DNA from: Nitrospirillum sp034427435
Lineage (GTDB): Bacteria > Pseudomonadota > Alphaproteobacteria > Azospirillales > Azospirillaceae
NCBI RefSeq assembly: GCF_034427435.1
Contig: NZ_JAXQNP010000004.1
Coordinates: forward strand, 186,001-250,000
DNA: 64,000 nucleotides
Direction: 5' to 3'
The notes beneath the pieces were generated by a model that was not told where the DNA came from, ran no database searches, and saw nothing but the letters and a program-made list of their open reading frames with translations. Within the stretch, counting starts at the first letter, position 1, and the number at the start of each line of letters is the position of its first letter. Shown here in pieces: positions 37,404-46,133 of this stretch. The position numbers and the translations under genes were made by a program.

Positions 37404-37416
37404 TGTCTATACATTC
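37404..37416. promoter_or_regulatory. HutC-like operator between hutF and hutI
   Basis: TGTCTATACATTC is the exact reverse complement of the 13-mer GAATGTATAGACA upstream of hutH. It is 24 bp from the hutF start and 52 bp from the hutI start, well placed to control both divergent genes. Confidence 0.68.
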
Positions 37417-37468
37417 TAAGGTGCGAACGCAACCATAGAGGCGGACCTGAGCCGCCGGGAGAACGGGC

Positions 37469-38674
37469 ATGCGTTGCGACAAGCTTTGGACAAACGCCCA
37501 TTTGGCGACTCTGGTCGGGGCGCGGTCTGGGCTGGGCATCGTTCGCGATGGTGTCGTGGCCATGCGTGACGGCCTGATCGCCTACGCCGGCGCCATCGCC
37601 GACGCGCCCGATTTCGACCCCGACGTGGTGGTGGACTGCGCTGGCCGCTGGATCACCCCCGGCTTGATCGATTGTCACACACACCTGGTCCATGGCGGAA
37701 GCCGGGCGCATGAGTTCGAATTGCGGCTGGCCGGCGCCTCCTACGAGGAGATCGCCCGGGCCGGCGGCGGCATCCTTTCCACCATGCGCGCCACGCGCGA
37801 CGCCGATGTGGCGGCGCTGACGGCCAGCGCGCTGCCCCGTCTGGACGCCCTGATGGCGGAAGGGGCGACGACGGTGGAGGTCAAATCAGGATATGGGCTG
37901 AACCTGGAGGCGGAGTTGCGCATGCTGCGCGCCGCGCGGCGGCTGGGGCAAGCGCGGCCGGTGCGGATCGCCACCACCTTCCTGGGCGCCCATGCGCTGC
38001 CGCCTGAATTCGGCGGTGACGCCGACGGCTACGTCGACTTCCTTTGCGATACCGTGCTGCCCGCGGCGGCGGGGGAGGGGCTGGCCGATGCCGTCGACGC
38101 CTTCTGCGAAGGCATCGGCTTCACGCCGGATCAGACGGCGCGGGTGTTCGCCGCCGCCGCCGCCCATGGCCTGCCGGTCAAGCTGCATGCCGACCAGTTG
38201 TCCAACCTGGCGGGTGCCGCGCTGGCGGCCCGGCACGGTGCGCTGTCGGCCGACCACTTGGAACATACGGACGCCGGCGGCGTGGCGGCCATGGCGGCGG
38301 CCGGCACCGTGGCGACGCTGCTGCCCGGCGCCTTCTATTTCGTGCGGGAAACCAAGCTGCCACCCGTGGACGCCTTCCGTGCGGCCGGCGTGCCCATGGC
38401 CCTGGCCACCGACTGCAACCCCGGCACCTCGCCCCTGACCTCGCTGCTGCTGGTCATGAACATGGGCGCCACCCTGTTCCGCATGACGGTGGACGAATGC
38501 ATTGCCGGCGTCACCCGCAACGCCGCCCGCGCCTTGGGGCTGCAGCATGAGATCGGCACGCTGGAGGTGGGCAAGTCCTGCGACCTGGCGATCTGGGATA
38601 TCGAGCGGCCGGCCGACCTGGTCTATCGCATGGGGTTCAACCCCCTGCACGCGCGCGTCTGGCGGGGCAACTGA
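37469..38674 (+). CDS. hutI: HutI, imidazolonepropionase
   Basis: 401 residues. It opens the ring of 4-imidazolone-5-propionate to give formiminoglutamate, step three. Amidohydrolase marks: CHTHLVHGGSRAHEFELRL near residue 72, KSGYGLNLEAELRML, KLHADQLSN, DHLEHTD and ATDCNPGTS. First gene of the rightward hut operon, with RBS GGGAG before ATG 37469. Its stop lies in a 16-bp tandem duplication that also contains the start of hutG. Confidence 0.95.
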   Translation: MRCDKLWTNAHLATLVGARSGLGIVRDGVVAMRDGLIAYAGAIADAPDFDPDVVVDCAGRWITPGLIDCHTHLVHGGSRAHEFELRLAGASYEEIARAGGGILSTMRATRDADVAALTASALPRLDALMAEGATTVEVKSGYGLNLEAELRMLRAARRLGQARPVRIATTFLGAHALPPEFGGDADGYVDFLCDTVLPAAAGEGLADAVDAFCEGIGFTPDQTARVFAAAAAHGLPVKLHADQLSNLAGAALAARHGALSADHLEHTDAGGVAAMAAAGTVATLLPGAFYFVRETKLPPVDAFRAAGVPMALATDCNPGTSPLTSLLLVMNMGATLFRMTVDECIAGVTRNAARALGLQHEIGTLEVGKSCDLAIWDIERPADLVYRMGFNPLHARVWRGN

Positions 38675-38703
38675 GATGACGGACTGGTGAGATGACGGAC
38701 TGG
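38672..38703 (+). repeat. 16-bp perfect tandem repeat at the hutI-hutG junction
   Basis: TGAGATGACGGACTGG occurs at 38672-38687 and 38688-38703. The first copy holds the hutI stop and a decoy ATG reading M-T-D-W-stop; the second carries the true hutG start. The decoy could lower hutG translation. Confidence 0.85.
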
Positions 38704-39515
38704 CTGGAAATCCACCGCGGCGACGCGCCCCTGGTCGTGACCTTTCCCCATACCGGCACCGACATACCGGGTGGGTTGCTCGGCCGTTTCGCGTCGCCCT
38801 GGCTGGCGCGCAAGGACGCCGACTGGTGGATCGACCGGCTGTACGCCTTCGCGGCGGACCTGGGGGCCACCACCATCCGGACGCGGCTGTCGCGCAGCGT
38901 CATCGACGTCAACCGCGACCCCTCCGGCGCGTCGCTTTATCCGGGTCAAGCGACAACCGACCTCTGCCCCGTCACCACCTTCGATGGGGAACCGCTTTAC
39001 GCCGGGCCCCCGCCGGATGCCGCCGACATCGCCGCGCGGCGGGCGGCCTACTTCGATCCCTACCATGCCGCCATCCGGGCCGAGCTGGCCCGGCTGCGGC
39101 GAAGCCATGGCGCCGTCGTCCTGTATGACGCCCATTCCATCCGCAGCGTCATCCCGCGCCTGTTCGACGGCCCCCTGCCGCAGTTCAACATCGGCACCAA
39201 CGGCGGCGTCACCTGCGATGGGGCGCTGGCGACCGCCATCCACGACCGCTGCGCCGCCAGCGGCCACAGCCACGTGCTGAATGGCCGGTTCAAAGGCGGT
39301 TGGACGACGCGCCACTACGGCCGCCCCGCCGAGGGCATCCACGCCATTCAGATGGAACTGGCCATCCGGGGCTATCTCGCCGAACCCGACGAGCCCGGCC
39401 CCGGCACCTGGCCGCCCCCTTCGACCCCGCATACGCGAGCCCTCTCGTCACGATCCTGACCGGGATCCTGAACGACTGCCTCGCCTTCGCCACCAGCCTG
39501 GGAAGGACCCTATGA
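38692..39515 (+). CDS. hutG: HutG, N-formylglutamate deformylase (one frameshift)
   Basis: 274 residues after repair. It releases formate and glutamate, the last step after HutF. Marks: VTFPHTGTDIP, RLSRSVIDVNRDPSG, YDAHSIRSVIP, and HVLNGRFKGGWTTRHYG near residue 195. The frame breaks near the 3' end at a C5 run (39415-39419). One more C gives TWPPPFDPAYASPLVTILTG and a stop at 39513-39515 that overlaps hutU (ATGA); as written it ends at 39459 in unrelated residues. The catalytic region is intact either way. Confidence 0.92.
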
Positions 39516-41179
39516 GCCGCATCGACAACACCCGTGTCATCCGCCCCGCCACCGGCACGGAACGCACCGCCAAAAGCTGGCTGACCGAGGCGGCGCTGCG
39601 CATGCTGATGAACAACCTGCACCCCGACGTGGCGGAACGCCCGGAGGAGCTGGTGGTCTACGGTGGCATCGGCCGCGCCGCCCGCGACTGGCAGAGCTAT
39701 GACCGGATCGTGGAGGCGTTGACGCGGCTGGAGGCCGACCAGACCCTGCTGGTCCAGTCCGGCAAGCCGGTGGGCGTTTTCCGCACCCATCCCGATGCCC
39801 CGCGCGTCCTGATCGCCAACAGCAACCTGGTGCCGAAATGGGCCACCTGGGAGCATTTTCACGAGCTGGATCGCAAGGGCCTGGCCATGTATGGCCAGAT
39901 GACGGCCGGTTCCTGGATCTACATCGGGTCCCAGGGCATCGTGCAGGGGACCTATGAGACCTTTGTCGAGATGGGCCGCCAGCATTACGGTGGCGACCTC
40001 TCGGGCCGCTGGTTGCTGACCGCCGGTCTGGGCGGGATGGGCGGGGCGCAGCCGCTGGCCGCCGTCATGGCCGGCGCCTCCTGCCTGGCCATCGAATGCC
40101 AGCGCAGCCGTATTGAGATGCGCCTGAGGACGGGCTATCTGGACCATGCCGCCGAAACCATTGATGAGGCGATGGCCATCATTGAACGCAGCTGTGCCGA
40201 GAAGAAGGCGGTGTCGGTCGGTCTGCTGGGCAATGCCGCCGAACTGCTGCCTGAGATGGTCCGGCGCGGCATCCGCCCGGATTTGCTGACCGACCAGACC
40301 TCGGCCCACGATCCCGTGAACGGCTACCTGCCCGCGGGCTGGACGGTGGGCGAGTGGGTCGAGCGGCGGGAACGCGAGCCGCAGGCCGTGGCCGCCGCCG
40401 CGCGCGCCAGCATGGCGGTGCACGTCCAGGCCATGCTGGACTTCCAGGCGGCGGGGGTGCCCACCGTCGACTATGGCAACAACATCCGCCAGGTCGCGAA
40501 GGACGAGGGGGTCGCCAACGCCTTCGACTTCCCCGGCTTCGTGCCCGCCTACATCCGCCCGCTGTTCTGCCGTGGCATCGGCCCCTTCCGCTGGGCGGCC
40601 CTGTCCGGCGATCCCGAGGACATCTACAAGACCGACGCCAAGGTGAAGGAGCTGCTGCCGGACAACCGGCACCTGCACAACTGGCTGGACATGGCGCGGG
40701 AGCGGATCCGCTTCCAGGGCCTGCCGGCCCGCATCTGCTGGGTCGGGCTGGGGGATCGCCACCGCCTGGGCCTGGCCTTCAATGAGATGGTGGCCAAGGG
40801 TGAGCTGAAGGCCCCCGTGGTGATCGGCCGCGACCATCTGGACAGCGGCAGCGTCGCCAGCCCCAACCGCGAGACGGAAGCCATGCGGGACGGCAGCGAC
40901 GCGGTCTCCGACTGGCCGCTGCTGAACGCGCTGCTGAACACCGCGTCGGGCGCCACCTGGGTGTCGCTGCACCATGGCGGCGGCGTGGGCATGGGCTATT
41001 CCCAGCACAGCGGCATGGTCATCGTCGCCGACGGCACCCCCGAAGCCGCCAAGCGGCTGGAGCGCGTCCTGTGGAACGACCCGGCCACGGGCGTGATGCG
41101 CCATGCCGATGCCGGCTACGACATCGCCCGCGACTGTGCCCGCGCCATGGGCCTTGACCTGCCCGGCATCCTGGGATGA
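39512..41179 (+). CDS. hutU: HutU, urocanate hydratase
   Basis: 555 residues, the usual length. It hydrates urocanate to 4-imidazolone-5-propionate with bound NAD+ acting as electrophile. Marks: NNLHPDVAERPEELVVYGG, MTAGSWIYIGSQGIVQGTYET, GLGGMGGAQPLA (NAD region), DQTSAHDPVNGYLP and GVGMGYSQHSGMV. ATG 39512 overlaps the hutG stop; the longer open frame upstream is hutG read out of frame. The 3' end falls in a 12-bp tandem repeat shared with the hutD start. Confidence 0.96.
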   Translation: MSRIDNTRVIRPATGTERTAKSWLTEAALRMLMNNLHPDVAERPEELVVYGGIGRAARDWQSYDRIVEALTRLEADQTLLVQSGKPVGVFRTHPDAPRVLIANSNLVPKWATWEHFHELDRKGLAMYGQMTAGSWIYIGSQGIVQGTYETFVEMGRQHYGGDLSGRWLLTAGLGGMGGAQPLAAVMAGASCLAIECQRSRIEMRLRTGYLDHAAETIDEAMAIIERSCAEKKAVSVGLLGNAAELLPEMVRRGIRPDLLTDQTSAHDPVNGYLPAGWTVGEWVERREREPQAVAAAARASMAVHVQAMLDFQAAGVPTVDYGNNIRQVAKDEGVANAFDFPGFVPAYIRPLFCRGIGPFRWAALSGDPEDIYKTDAKVKELLPDNRHLHNWLDMARERIRFQGLPARICWVGLGDRHRLGLAFNEMVAKGELKAPVVIGRDHLDSGSVASPNRETEAMRDGSDAVSDWPLLNALLNTASGATWVSLHHGGGVGMGYSQHSGMVIVADGTPEAAKRLERVLWNDPATGVMRHADAGYDIARDCARAMGLDLPGILG

Positions 41180-41193
41180 GCCCTGGGATGAGC
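41170..41193 (+). repeat. 12-bp perfect tandem repeat at the hutU-hutD junction
   Basis: CCTGGGATGAGC occurs at 41170-41181 and 41182-41193. Each copy has an ATG in the hutD frame, giving two possible hutD starts (41176 and 41188), and the first copy holds the hutU stop. Confidence 0.85.
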
Positions 41194-41781
41194 GGTGTCC
41201 GGCTGCTTCCCTCGGCCTCACGGCCCGCCCAGCCGTGGAAGAACGGGGGCGGCGTCACCCGCGAGGTCGCCCGCCAGGACGACGGCACGGGCGACATCCT
41301 CTGGCGCGTCAGCATAGCGGAAGTGCGGGAGGCAGGGCCCTTTTCCCACTTCCCGGGCATCGACCGCGTGCTGGCGGTGCTGGACGGCCGCTTGCTGCTG
41401 GACTTCGGCGGCGGCACGGTCCCCGTCCTGGTGACGCCGGAAACGGCAGCCCACGCGTTTCCCGGCGACGTGCCGGTATCGGGAACGCCGGATGGCGGGG
41501 CCGTCACCGACCTGAACCTGATGGTGCGCCGGGGGGCCGCGCGGGGCGCGCAACACCGTTTGCCCCCAGGCCCGTCATCGCTGTCGGCCAACCCCACGGC
41601 GACGCGTTTGCTGGTGGCGGCCGGCGAGGCGCGGGTGACCTGCGGTGATGAGACGTACACCCTCGGCCGGCTGGACGCCCTGTCATTCGCCTCCGGCATG
41701 ACGGCGCCCGTCTTGGTCCAGGCCGCCGCAGCCTGCTGGCTGGTCGACATCGTCCCCCTGACCGGTGCGGACGTACCATGA
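41176..41781 (+). CDS. hutD: HutD/Ves family protein
   Basis: 201 residues from ATG 41176 (197 from 41188; the tandem repeat makes the start ambiguous). Cupin-like fold with the HutD opening SASRPAQPWKNGGGVTREVA and WRVSIAEVREAGPFSHFPGIDR. In pseudomonads HutD has no enzymatic step assigned and is thought to tune hut expression. It overlaps hutU, and its stop overlaps the binding-protein gene (ATGA). Confidence 0.88.
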   Translation: MSPGMSGVRLLPSASRPAQPWKNGGGVTREVARQDDGTGDILWRVSIAEVREAGPFSHFPGIDRVLAVLDGRLLLDFGGGTVPVLVTPETAAHAFPGDVPVSGTPDGGAVTDLNLMVRRGAARGAQHRLPPGPSSLSANPTATRLLVAAGEARVTCGDETYTLGRLDALSFASGMTAPVLVQAAAACWLVDIVPLTGADVP

Positions 41782-42695
41782 GGAGGCTTTTGCGCGCGGG
41801 TATTGGTTTCGCAATGGCGGCGGCGCTTTCCCTGTCGGCCGCCTGGGGAAGGGCCTCCGGGGCGGAGGAGCCGCCGCCCCGGACCGTCGTGATCGGGACG
41901 GAGGGGGCCTTCCCGCCGTGGAACATCACCCGGCCCGACGGCACCCTCATCGGTTTCGAGCCCGATCTGTTGCAGATCCTTTGCCAGCGGGCGAACCTGC
42001 GGTGCCAGTTGGTGGCCCAGGATTGGGACGGCATGATCGGCGCGTTGCAGGCCCATAAGATCGATGTCATCGCCGACGCGTTGCAGATCACGCCGGCGCG
42101 CAAGGCCGTGCTGGCCTTCTCCCTGCCGTACGCCATCACCACCGGGGTTTTCGTCACCCAGAAGGACAGCCCCCTGGCCCGCATGGCCAACCGGGGCCTG
42201 GTGCTGGACCTGGACGCCAGCCCCACGCCCGAGCGCCAGACCCAGGCGCTGGCGGCCCTGCGCGAGGAGTTGCGCGGCAAGACCCTGGGCGTCGCCATCT
42301 CCAGCACCTACGACGCCTTCCTGGACAAGTACCTGGCCGGCGTCATCACCGTTAAATCCTATCGCACCATGGGCGAACGGGACCTGGACCTGCTGAGCGG
42401 CCGCATCGACCTGACGCTGGACGACACGACCTACCTGCGGCCGCTGCTGGCCGCACCCGACGCGCAGGACCTGGTCCTGGTGGGGCCGGAGTTGATCGGC
42501 GGCGAACTGGGCGCCGGTGAGGGTTTCGGCTTGCGCAAGGACGACGTCGCTCTGGCGGAACGCCTGAACGCCGCCATCCGCTCCGCTGTGGAGGATGGCA
42601 CCGTGCGGCGCCTCAGCCTGAAATGGTTCAAGGCTGACGCCACCCCGACCCTGGAGCCTCATCCGGCCGCCGCCGGCGGGAGCCCCCAACCGTGA
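41778..42695 (+). CDS. Periplasmic amino acid binding protein (HisJ-type)
   Basis: 305 residues. Signal peptide to about residue 29 (WGRASGAEE). Family 3 solute-binding fold: VIGTEGAFPPWN, GFEPDLLQILCQRANLRC, DWDGMIGALQAHKIDVIADA and the GKTLGVAISSTYDAFL hinge part. It should deliver histidine, or urocanate, to the two permeases that follow. Stop overlaps the next gene (ATGA). Confidence 0.9.
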   Translation: MRRLLRAGIGFAMAAALSLSAAWGRASGAEEPPPRTVVIGTEGAFPPWNITRPDGTLIGFEPDLLQILCQRANLRCQLVAQDWDGMIGALQAHKIDVIADALQITPARKAVLAFSLPYAITTGVFVTQKDSPLARMANRGLVLDLDASPTPERQTQALAALREELRGKTLGVAISSTYDAFLDKYLAGVITVKSYRTMGERDLDLLSGRIDLTLDDTTYLRPLLAAPDAQDLVLVGPELIGGELGAGEGFGLRKDDVALAERLNAAIRSAVEDGTVRRLSLKWFKADATPTLEPHPAAAGGSPQP

Positions 42696-43402
42696 TGGAC
42701 GACCTCACGCTCCTCGGCTTCGGGCCGGACGGCTGGGCGCCCCTGCTGTTGAAGGGCTGCCTGCTCACCCTGGCGGTGTCCGCCGCCTCCATGGCCATCG
42801 GCACGGTGCTGGGCGTCCTGCTGGCCTGGGCGCGGCTGAAGGGGCCGCGCTGGCTGCGGCGGACGGCGCTGGTTTATGGCGTGGTCTTGCGCGGCGTGCC
42901 GGAGTTGCTGGTCATCCTGCTGCTGTACTTCGGTCTGCCCTCCTTGATCCTGTCGCTGGCCGAGACCTTCGGCTGGGACGCCCCGGGGCTGCCGCCGCCC
43001 TTCCTGGTCGGCAGCCTGTCCGTCGGCTTGGTGTCTGCGGCCTACCAGGCCGAGATTTTCCGGGGTGGGGTCGGCGCCATTCCCAGGGGCCAGTTCGAGG
43101 CGGCGCGGGCCATGGGCTTTGGCGACCTCCTGTGCTTCCACCGCATCGTCCTGCCACAGGTGGCGCGCGTCGTCCTGCCCGCGCTGGGCAACGTCTGGCA
43201 GTTCAACCTGAAGGACAGCGCCCTTATCGCCGTCACCGGGCTGAGCGAGCTGATGCGCACCAGCCTGGTGGCCGCCGGGTCGACCCGGCATCCCTTCCTG
43301 TTTTTCGGCGTGGCCATGGCGCTTTACCTGGTGCTCACCACCCTTTCCAGCACGGCCTTCCACTATGGCGGCCGGTATTCCAACCGGTGGGACAGGGGCT
43401 GA
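42692..43402 (+). CDS. Polar amino acid ABC permease (HisQ-like)
   Basis: 236 residues with about five membrane helices. It has the inner-membrane permease signature around YQAEIFRGGVGAIPRGQFEAARAMG (EAA loop), where the ATPase docks. First of two permease genes; the second starts 5 bp after its stop. Confidence 0.92.
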   Translation: MMDDLTLLGFGPDGWAPLLLKGCLLTLAVSAASMAIGTVLGVLLAWARLKGPRWLRRTALVYGVVLRGVPELLVILLLYFGLPSLILSLAETFGWDAPGLPPPFLVGSLSVGLVSAAYQAEIFRGGVGAIPRGQFEAARAMGFGDLLCFHRIVLPQVARVVLPALGNVWQFNLKDSALIAVTGLSELMRTSLVAAGSTRHPFLFFGVAMALYLVLTTLSSTAFHYGGRYSNRWDRG

Positions 43403-43407
43403 GCGCG

Positions 43408-44136
43408 ATGGGGGAGCATCTGACGTTCATCGGGTCGGTCACCGCGCAGCTGGTGCGCGCCGTGCCCGTGACCCTGCTGATCCTGGCGGTGTCCGGCGTC
43501 TGCGCCACGGTGCTGGCCACCGGCCTCACGGTCCTGTCGGTGGCGCGGTCGCCGCTGCCGCGCCTGTTCCAGCGCACCTGGACCTTCCTGTTCCGCGGCA
43601 CGCCGCTGATCCTGCAGATCTTCATGATCTACTACGGCTTCGCCATGGTCCCCTGGATACGCCACGGTTTCCTCTGGACGGCGTTCCGGGATCCCGTCTT
43701 CTGCACCTGCCTGGCCATGACCTGCTGTTGCTCGGCCTATATCGCCGAAATCTTCCGTGGGGCCCTGGCCGCCGTGCCGCGCGGGGAGATCGAGGCCGGC
43801 CGCGCCTGTGGCATGACCGGGTTCATGCTGCTGCGGCGGGTGATCGCGCCGTCGCTCATCCGCATCGCGCTGCCCAGCTATTCCAACGAAATCATCATGA
43901 TGACCAAGTCGACCTCGCTGGCCAGCACCATCACGGTGCTGGACATCACCGGCGTGGCGCAGCAGGTCATCGCCCACAGCTACCGCACCCTGGATGTGTT
44001 CTGCGCCGCCGCGGCGCTGTACCTGCTGATCAACGCCGGTCTGTCGGCCCTGCTGGCGGCCCTGGAACGCCGGTTGGACGTCGATCGCGCCGTCTCGTCC
44101 ATCTCCGTTCCGCCCGTCGTGGAGCCGCTGTCATGA
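43408..44136 (+). CDS. Polar amino acid ABC permease (HisM-like)
   Basis: 242 residues from ATG 43408; longer open frames upstream are the previous permease read out of frame. About five helices, with the EAA loop YIAEIFRGALAAVPRGEIEAGRACG and the HisM-like FLFRGTPLILQIFMIYYG. Forms a heterodimer with the preceding permease. Stop overlaps the ATPase gene (ATGA). Confidence 0.92.
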   Translation: MGEHLTFIGSVTAQLVRAVPVTLLILAVSGVCATVLATGLTVLSVARSPLPRLFQRTWTFLFRGTPLILQIFMIYYGFAMVPWIRHGFLWTAFRDPVFCTCLAMTCCCSAYIAEIFRGALAAVPRGEIEAGRACGMTGFMLLRRVIAPSLIRIALPSYSNEIIMMTKSTSLASTITVLDITGVAQQVIAHSYRTLDVFCAAAALYLLINAGLSALLAALERRLDVDRAVSSISVPPVVEPLS

Positions 44137-44912
44137 CCCCGCCATCCCCCACCGTGCTGACCGCAACCAATATCCGCAAGTCCTTCGGCGACCGGGAGGT
44201 GCTGGCCGGCGTCTCGCTGGAGGCGCGGGAGGGGGAGGTCATTTCCATCCTGGGGGGCAGCGGCTCGGGCAAGAGCACCTTCCTGCGCTGCCTCAACCTT
44301 TTGGAGGTTCCCGACGAGGGCCAGATCGCCATCGGCGACGTGCAGGCGCCCCTGGCGCGCGACCGCCACGGCCGCCTGGTGGTTTCCGACGGCCGCGTCG
44401 CCGCCCGCCTGCGGACGCAGACGGCCATGGTCTTCCAAGGCTTCAATCTCTGGCCCCACCTGACGGTGCTGCAGAACGTCATGGAGGCGCCCTTGCGCGT
44501 CCATCGCCGCGACCGAGACGAGGTTCTGGCCACCGCGCGGACCCTGCTGGAACGTGTCGGCATGGCGGGTTTCCACGCCGCCTATCCCAAGCGCCTCTCC
44601 GGCGGGCAGCAGCAGCGGGTGGCCATCGCCCGGGCCCTGGCGACCAACCCGAAGCTGGTCCTGTTTGATGAACCGACCTCCGCCCTTGACCCGGAGCGGG
44701 TGCGCGAAGTGCTGGCCCTGATGCGGTCCCTGGCGGAGGAGGGGCGGACCATGATCGTCGTCACCCACGAAATGGCGTTCGCGCGCGATGTGTCCAGCCG
44801 GGTGGTGCACTTGATGAACGGGCGCGTCGAGTCCAGCGGCCCGCCCGCTCACATGTTCGGGCCCGACGCCTCCCCGGCGTTTCGCGCCTTTCTATCCCCC
44901 GCGGCTCTTTGA
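44133..44912 (+). CDS. Polar amino acid ABC ATPase (HisP-like)
   Basis: 259 residues from ATG 44133. Walker A GGSGSGKST near residue 42, Q-loop MVFQGFNLWPHL, signature LSGGQQQRVAIARAL, Walker B LVLFDEPTSALDP and switch His in VVTHEMAFA. The insert with an RLRTQ-type segment near residue 88 is typical of HisP-type ATPases. Last gene of the hutI-G-U-D-transporter run. Its stop codon is inside a 16-bp triplicate. Confidence 0.94.
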   Translation: MTPPSPTVLTATNIRKSFGDREVLAGVSLEAREGEVISILGGSGSGKSTFLRCLNLLEVPDEGQIAIGDVQAPLARDRHGRLVVSDGRVAARLRTQTAMVFQGFNLWPHLTVLQNVMEAPLRVHRRDRDEVLATARTLLERVGMAGFHAAYPKRLSGGQQQRVAIARALATNPKLVLFDEPTSALDPERVREVLALMRSLAEEGRTMIVVTHEMAFARDVSSRVVHLMNGRVESSGPPAHMFGPDASPAFRAFLSPAAL

Positions 44913-44944
44913 CCCCGCGGCTCTTTGACCCCGCGGCTCTTTGA
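44897..44944 (+). repeat. 16-bp perfect tandem triplicate over the ABC ATPase stop
   Basis: CCCCGCGGCTCTTTGA occurs at 44897-44912, 44913-44928 and 44929-44944. Each copy ends in TGA; the first TGA is the real stop. As 16 is not a multiple of 3 the copies lie in different frames. The rest of the gap to the CRISPR array shows nothing clear. Confidence 0.9.
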
Positions 44945-45049
44945 CAAGGCGCCGCCTTCCCCTTCAAGCCCCTGTGCCGTGGCTCATCGTGCCTGAAGAA
45001 CCGTCAGGCGGGAGCATGGCTTGCTGAGATGGTTGAAATAGTACGATGC

Positions 45050-45750
45050 CTGTTCAGCCCCACATGCGCGGGGAACACGCGGCAGGCAGCGCGGATGAGG
45101 CGGTATTCGACGGTTCAGCCCCGCACGCGCAGGGAACGCTGGGTGTCGGATGGCTGCGGCTATCGCAACGACGGTTCAGCCCCGCATGCGCGGGGAACAC
45201 CGGAACTACGCCACCATGTCACCATCGGACGACGGTTCAGCCCCGCATGCGCGGGGAACACGGGAAATCCATGGCCATGTGATCATCAAGAACCGGTTCA
45301 GCCCCGCATGCGCGGGGAACACTCCGGGGCGCCGTGCTGGCCGTCAGTGGCGTGCGGTTCAGCCCCGCATGCGCGGGGAACACCAGCGCCAAGTCGATCA
45401 GATCCAGGCAGAAGCCGGTTCAGCCCCGCATGCGCGGGGAACACCTATCCGACACCGATCTTTCGCTGTACCGCGCCCGGTTCAGCCCCGCATGCGCGGG
45501 GAACACTGACGCCGTTTCCTCGCCCCGTCCGCAATCTCCGGTTCAGCCCCGCATGCGCGGGGAACACGCGCGGGCATACTCCGCCGCAGCCGAAGCCTCC
45601 GGTTCAGCCCCGCATGCGCGGGGAACACCTGTTGCAAGTAAGAACGGTCTGCCTGATACTCGGTTCAGCCCCGCATGCGCGGGGAACACTCCAGACTTAT
45701 CATCTTCCTCAATATCTATGACGGTTCAGCCCCGCATGCGCGGGGAACAC
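45050..45750 (-). CRISPR. CRISPR array 1, type I-E, 12 repeats and 11 spacers
   Basis: 29-bp repeats at 45050, 45111, 45172, 45233, 45294, 45355, 45416, 45478, 45539, 45600, 45661 and 45722, with 32-33 nt spacers. Read on the minus strand each repeat starts GTGTTCCCCGC, has GCAT in the loop and ends GCGGGGCTGAACCG, the type I-E pattern cut by Cas6e. The leader is at the high-coordinate end beside cas2. The two leader-distal repeats are degenerate: 45050 has two changes and 45111 has three, as expected for the old end. Confidence 0.97.
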
Positions 45751-45806
45751 TCCAGCTGGAGGTTATTGATTCCCTTACCTATTCACAATGTCCAACAATC
45801 CACCGG
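45751..45806 (-). promoter_or_regulatory. Leader of CRISPR array 1
   Basis: Read on the minus strand, these 56 nt align without gaps to the 56 nt before array 2 (about 43 identical). The best blocks are GGTGGATT, TTGGACATTGT and AATCAATA-CCTCCAG next to the first repeat. The leader fills most of the 80 bp between the array and the cas2 stop. Confidence 0.8.
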
Positions 45807-45830
45807 CGTTTTTGCGGCCAGCGCGACGCG

Positions 45831-46133
45831 TTAAAACGGCGGGGTGTCCGGTGCCGGTGGGGGGCGGAACTTCACCAGGGTCAGGCCGTCGATATCCACC
45901 GGTTCGCGGCGGTTGGGGCCGAGGGCGGCGAAGGCGAAGCCGCTGTCGGTGGGGGCGCTCCAGGTCATGACGGCGTTGCCCTCGCCGATCATCTGCCCCA
46001 CCTCGTCCCAGATGCGTTCGCGCACGCGGCGGGAGTAGACGCCGACATAGACGCCGGCGCGCACCTCCGCCAGCCACAGGGACAGGCGGCCGCGCAGGCG
46101 GGGTGGGGCGTTCTCAACCACGATGACCATCAT
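45831..46133 (-). CDS. cas2: Cas2e, adaptation nuclease-fold protein
   Basis: 100 residues from ATG 46133 (a second ATG at 46130). The start MMVIVVENAPPRLRGRLSLWL and the segment VRAGVYVGVYSRRVRERIW are typical of type I-E Cas2. It bridges two Cas1 dimers in the spacer integration complex. It overlaps the 3' end of cas1 by 20 bp, is last in the cas operon and lies 80 bp from array 1. Confidence 0.95.
   Translation of the reverse strand: MMVIVVENAPPRLRGRLSLWLAEVRAGVYVGVYSRRVRERIWDEVGQMIGEGNAVMTWSAPTDSGFAFAALGPNRREPVDIDGLTLVKFRPPPAPDTPPF

Noticed and set aside
45029..45721. Open frames across array 1 with repeated PHARGT-like peptides
   Set aside because: They are the 61-bp CRISPR period translated; the spacers have no coding pattern.
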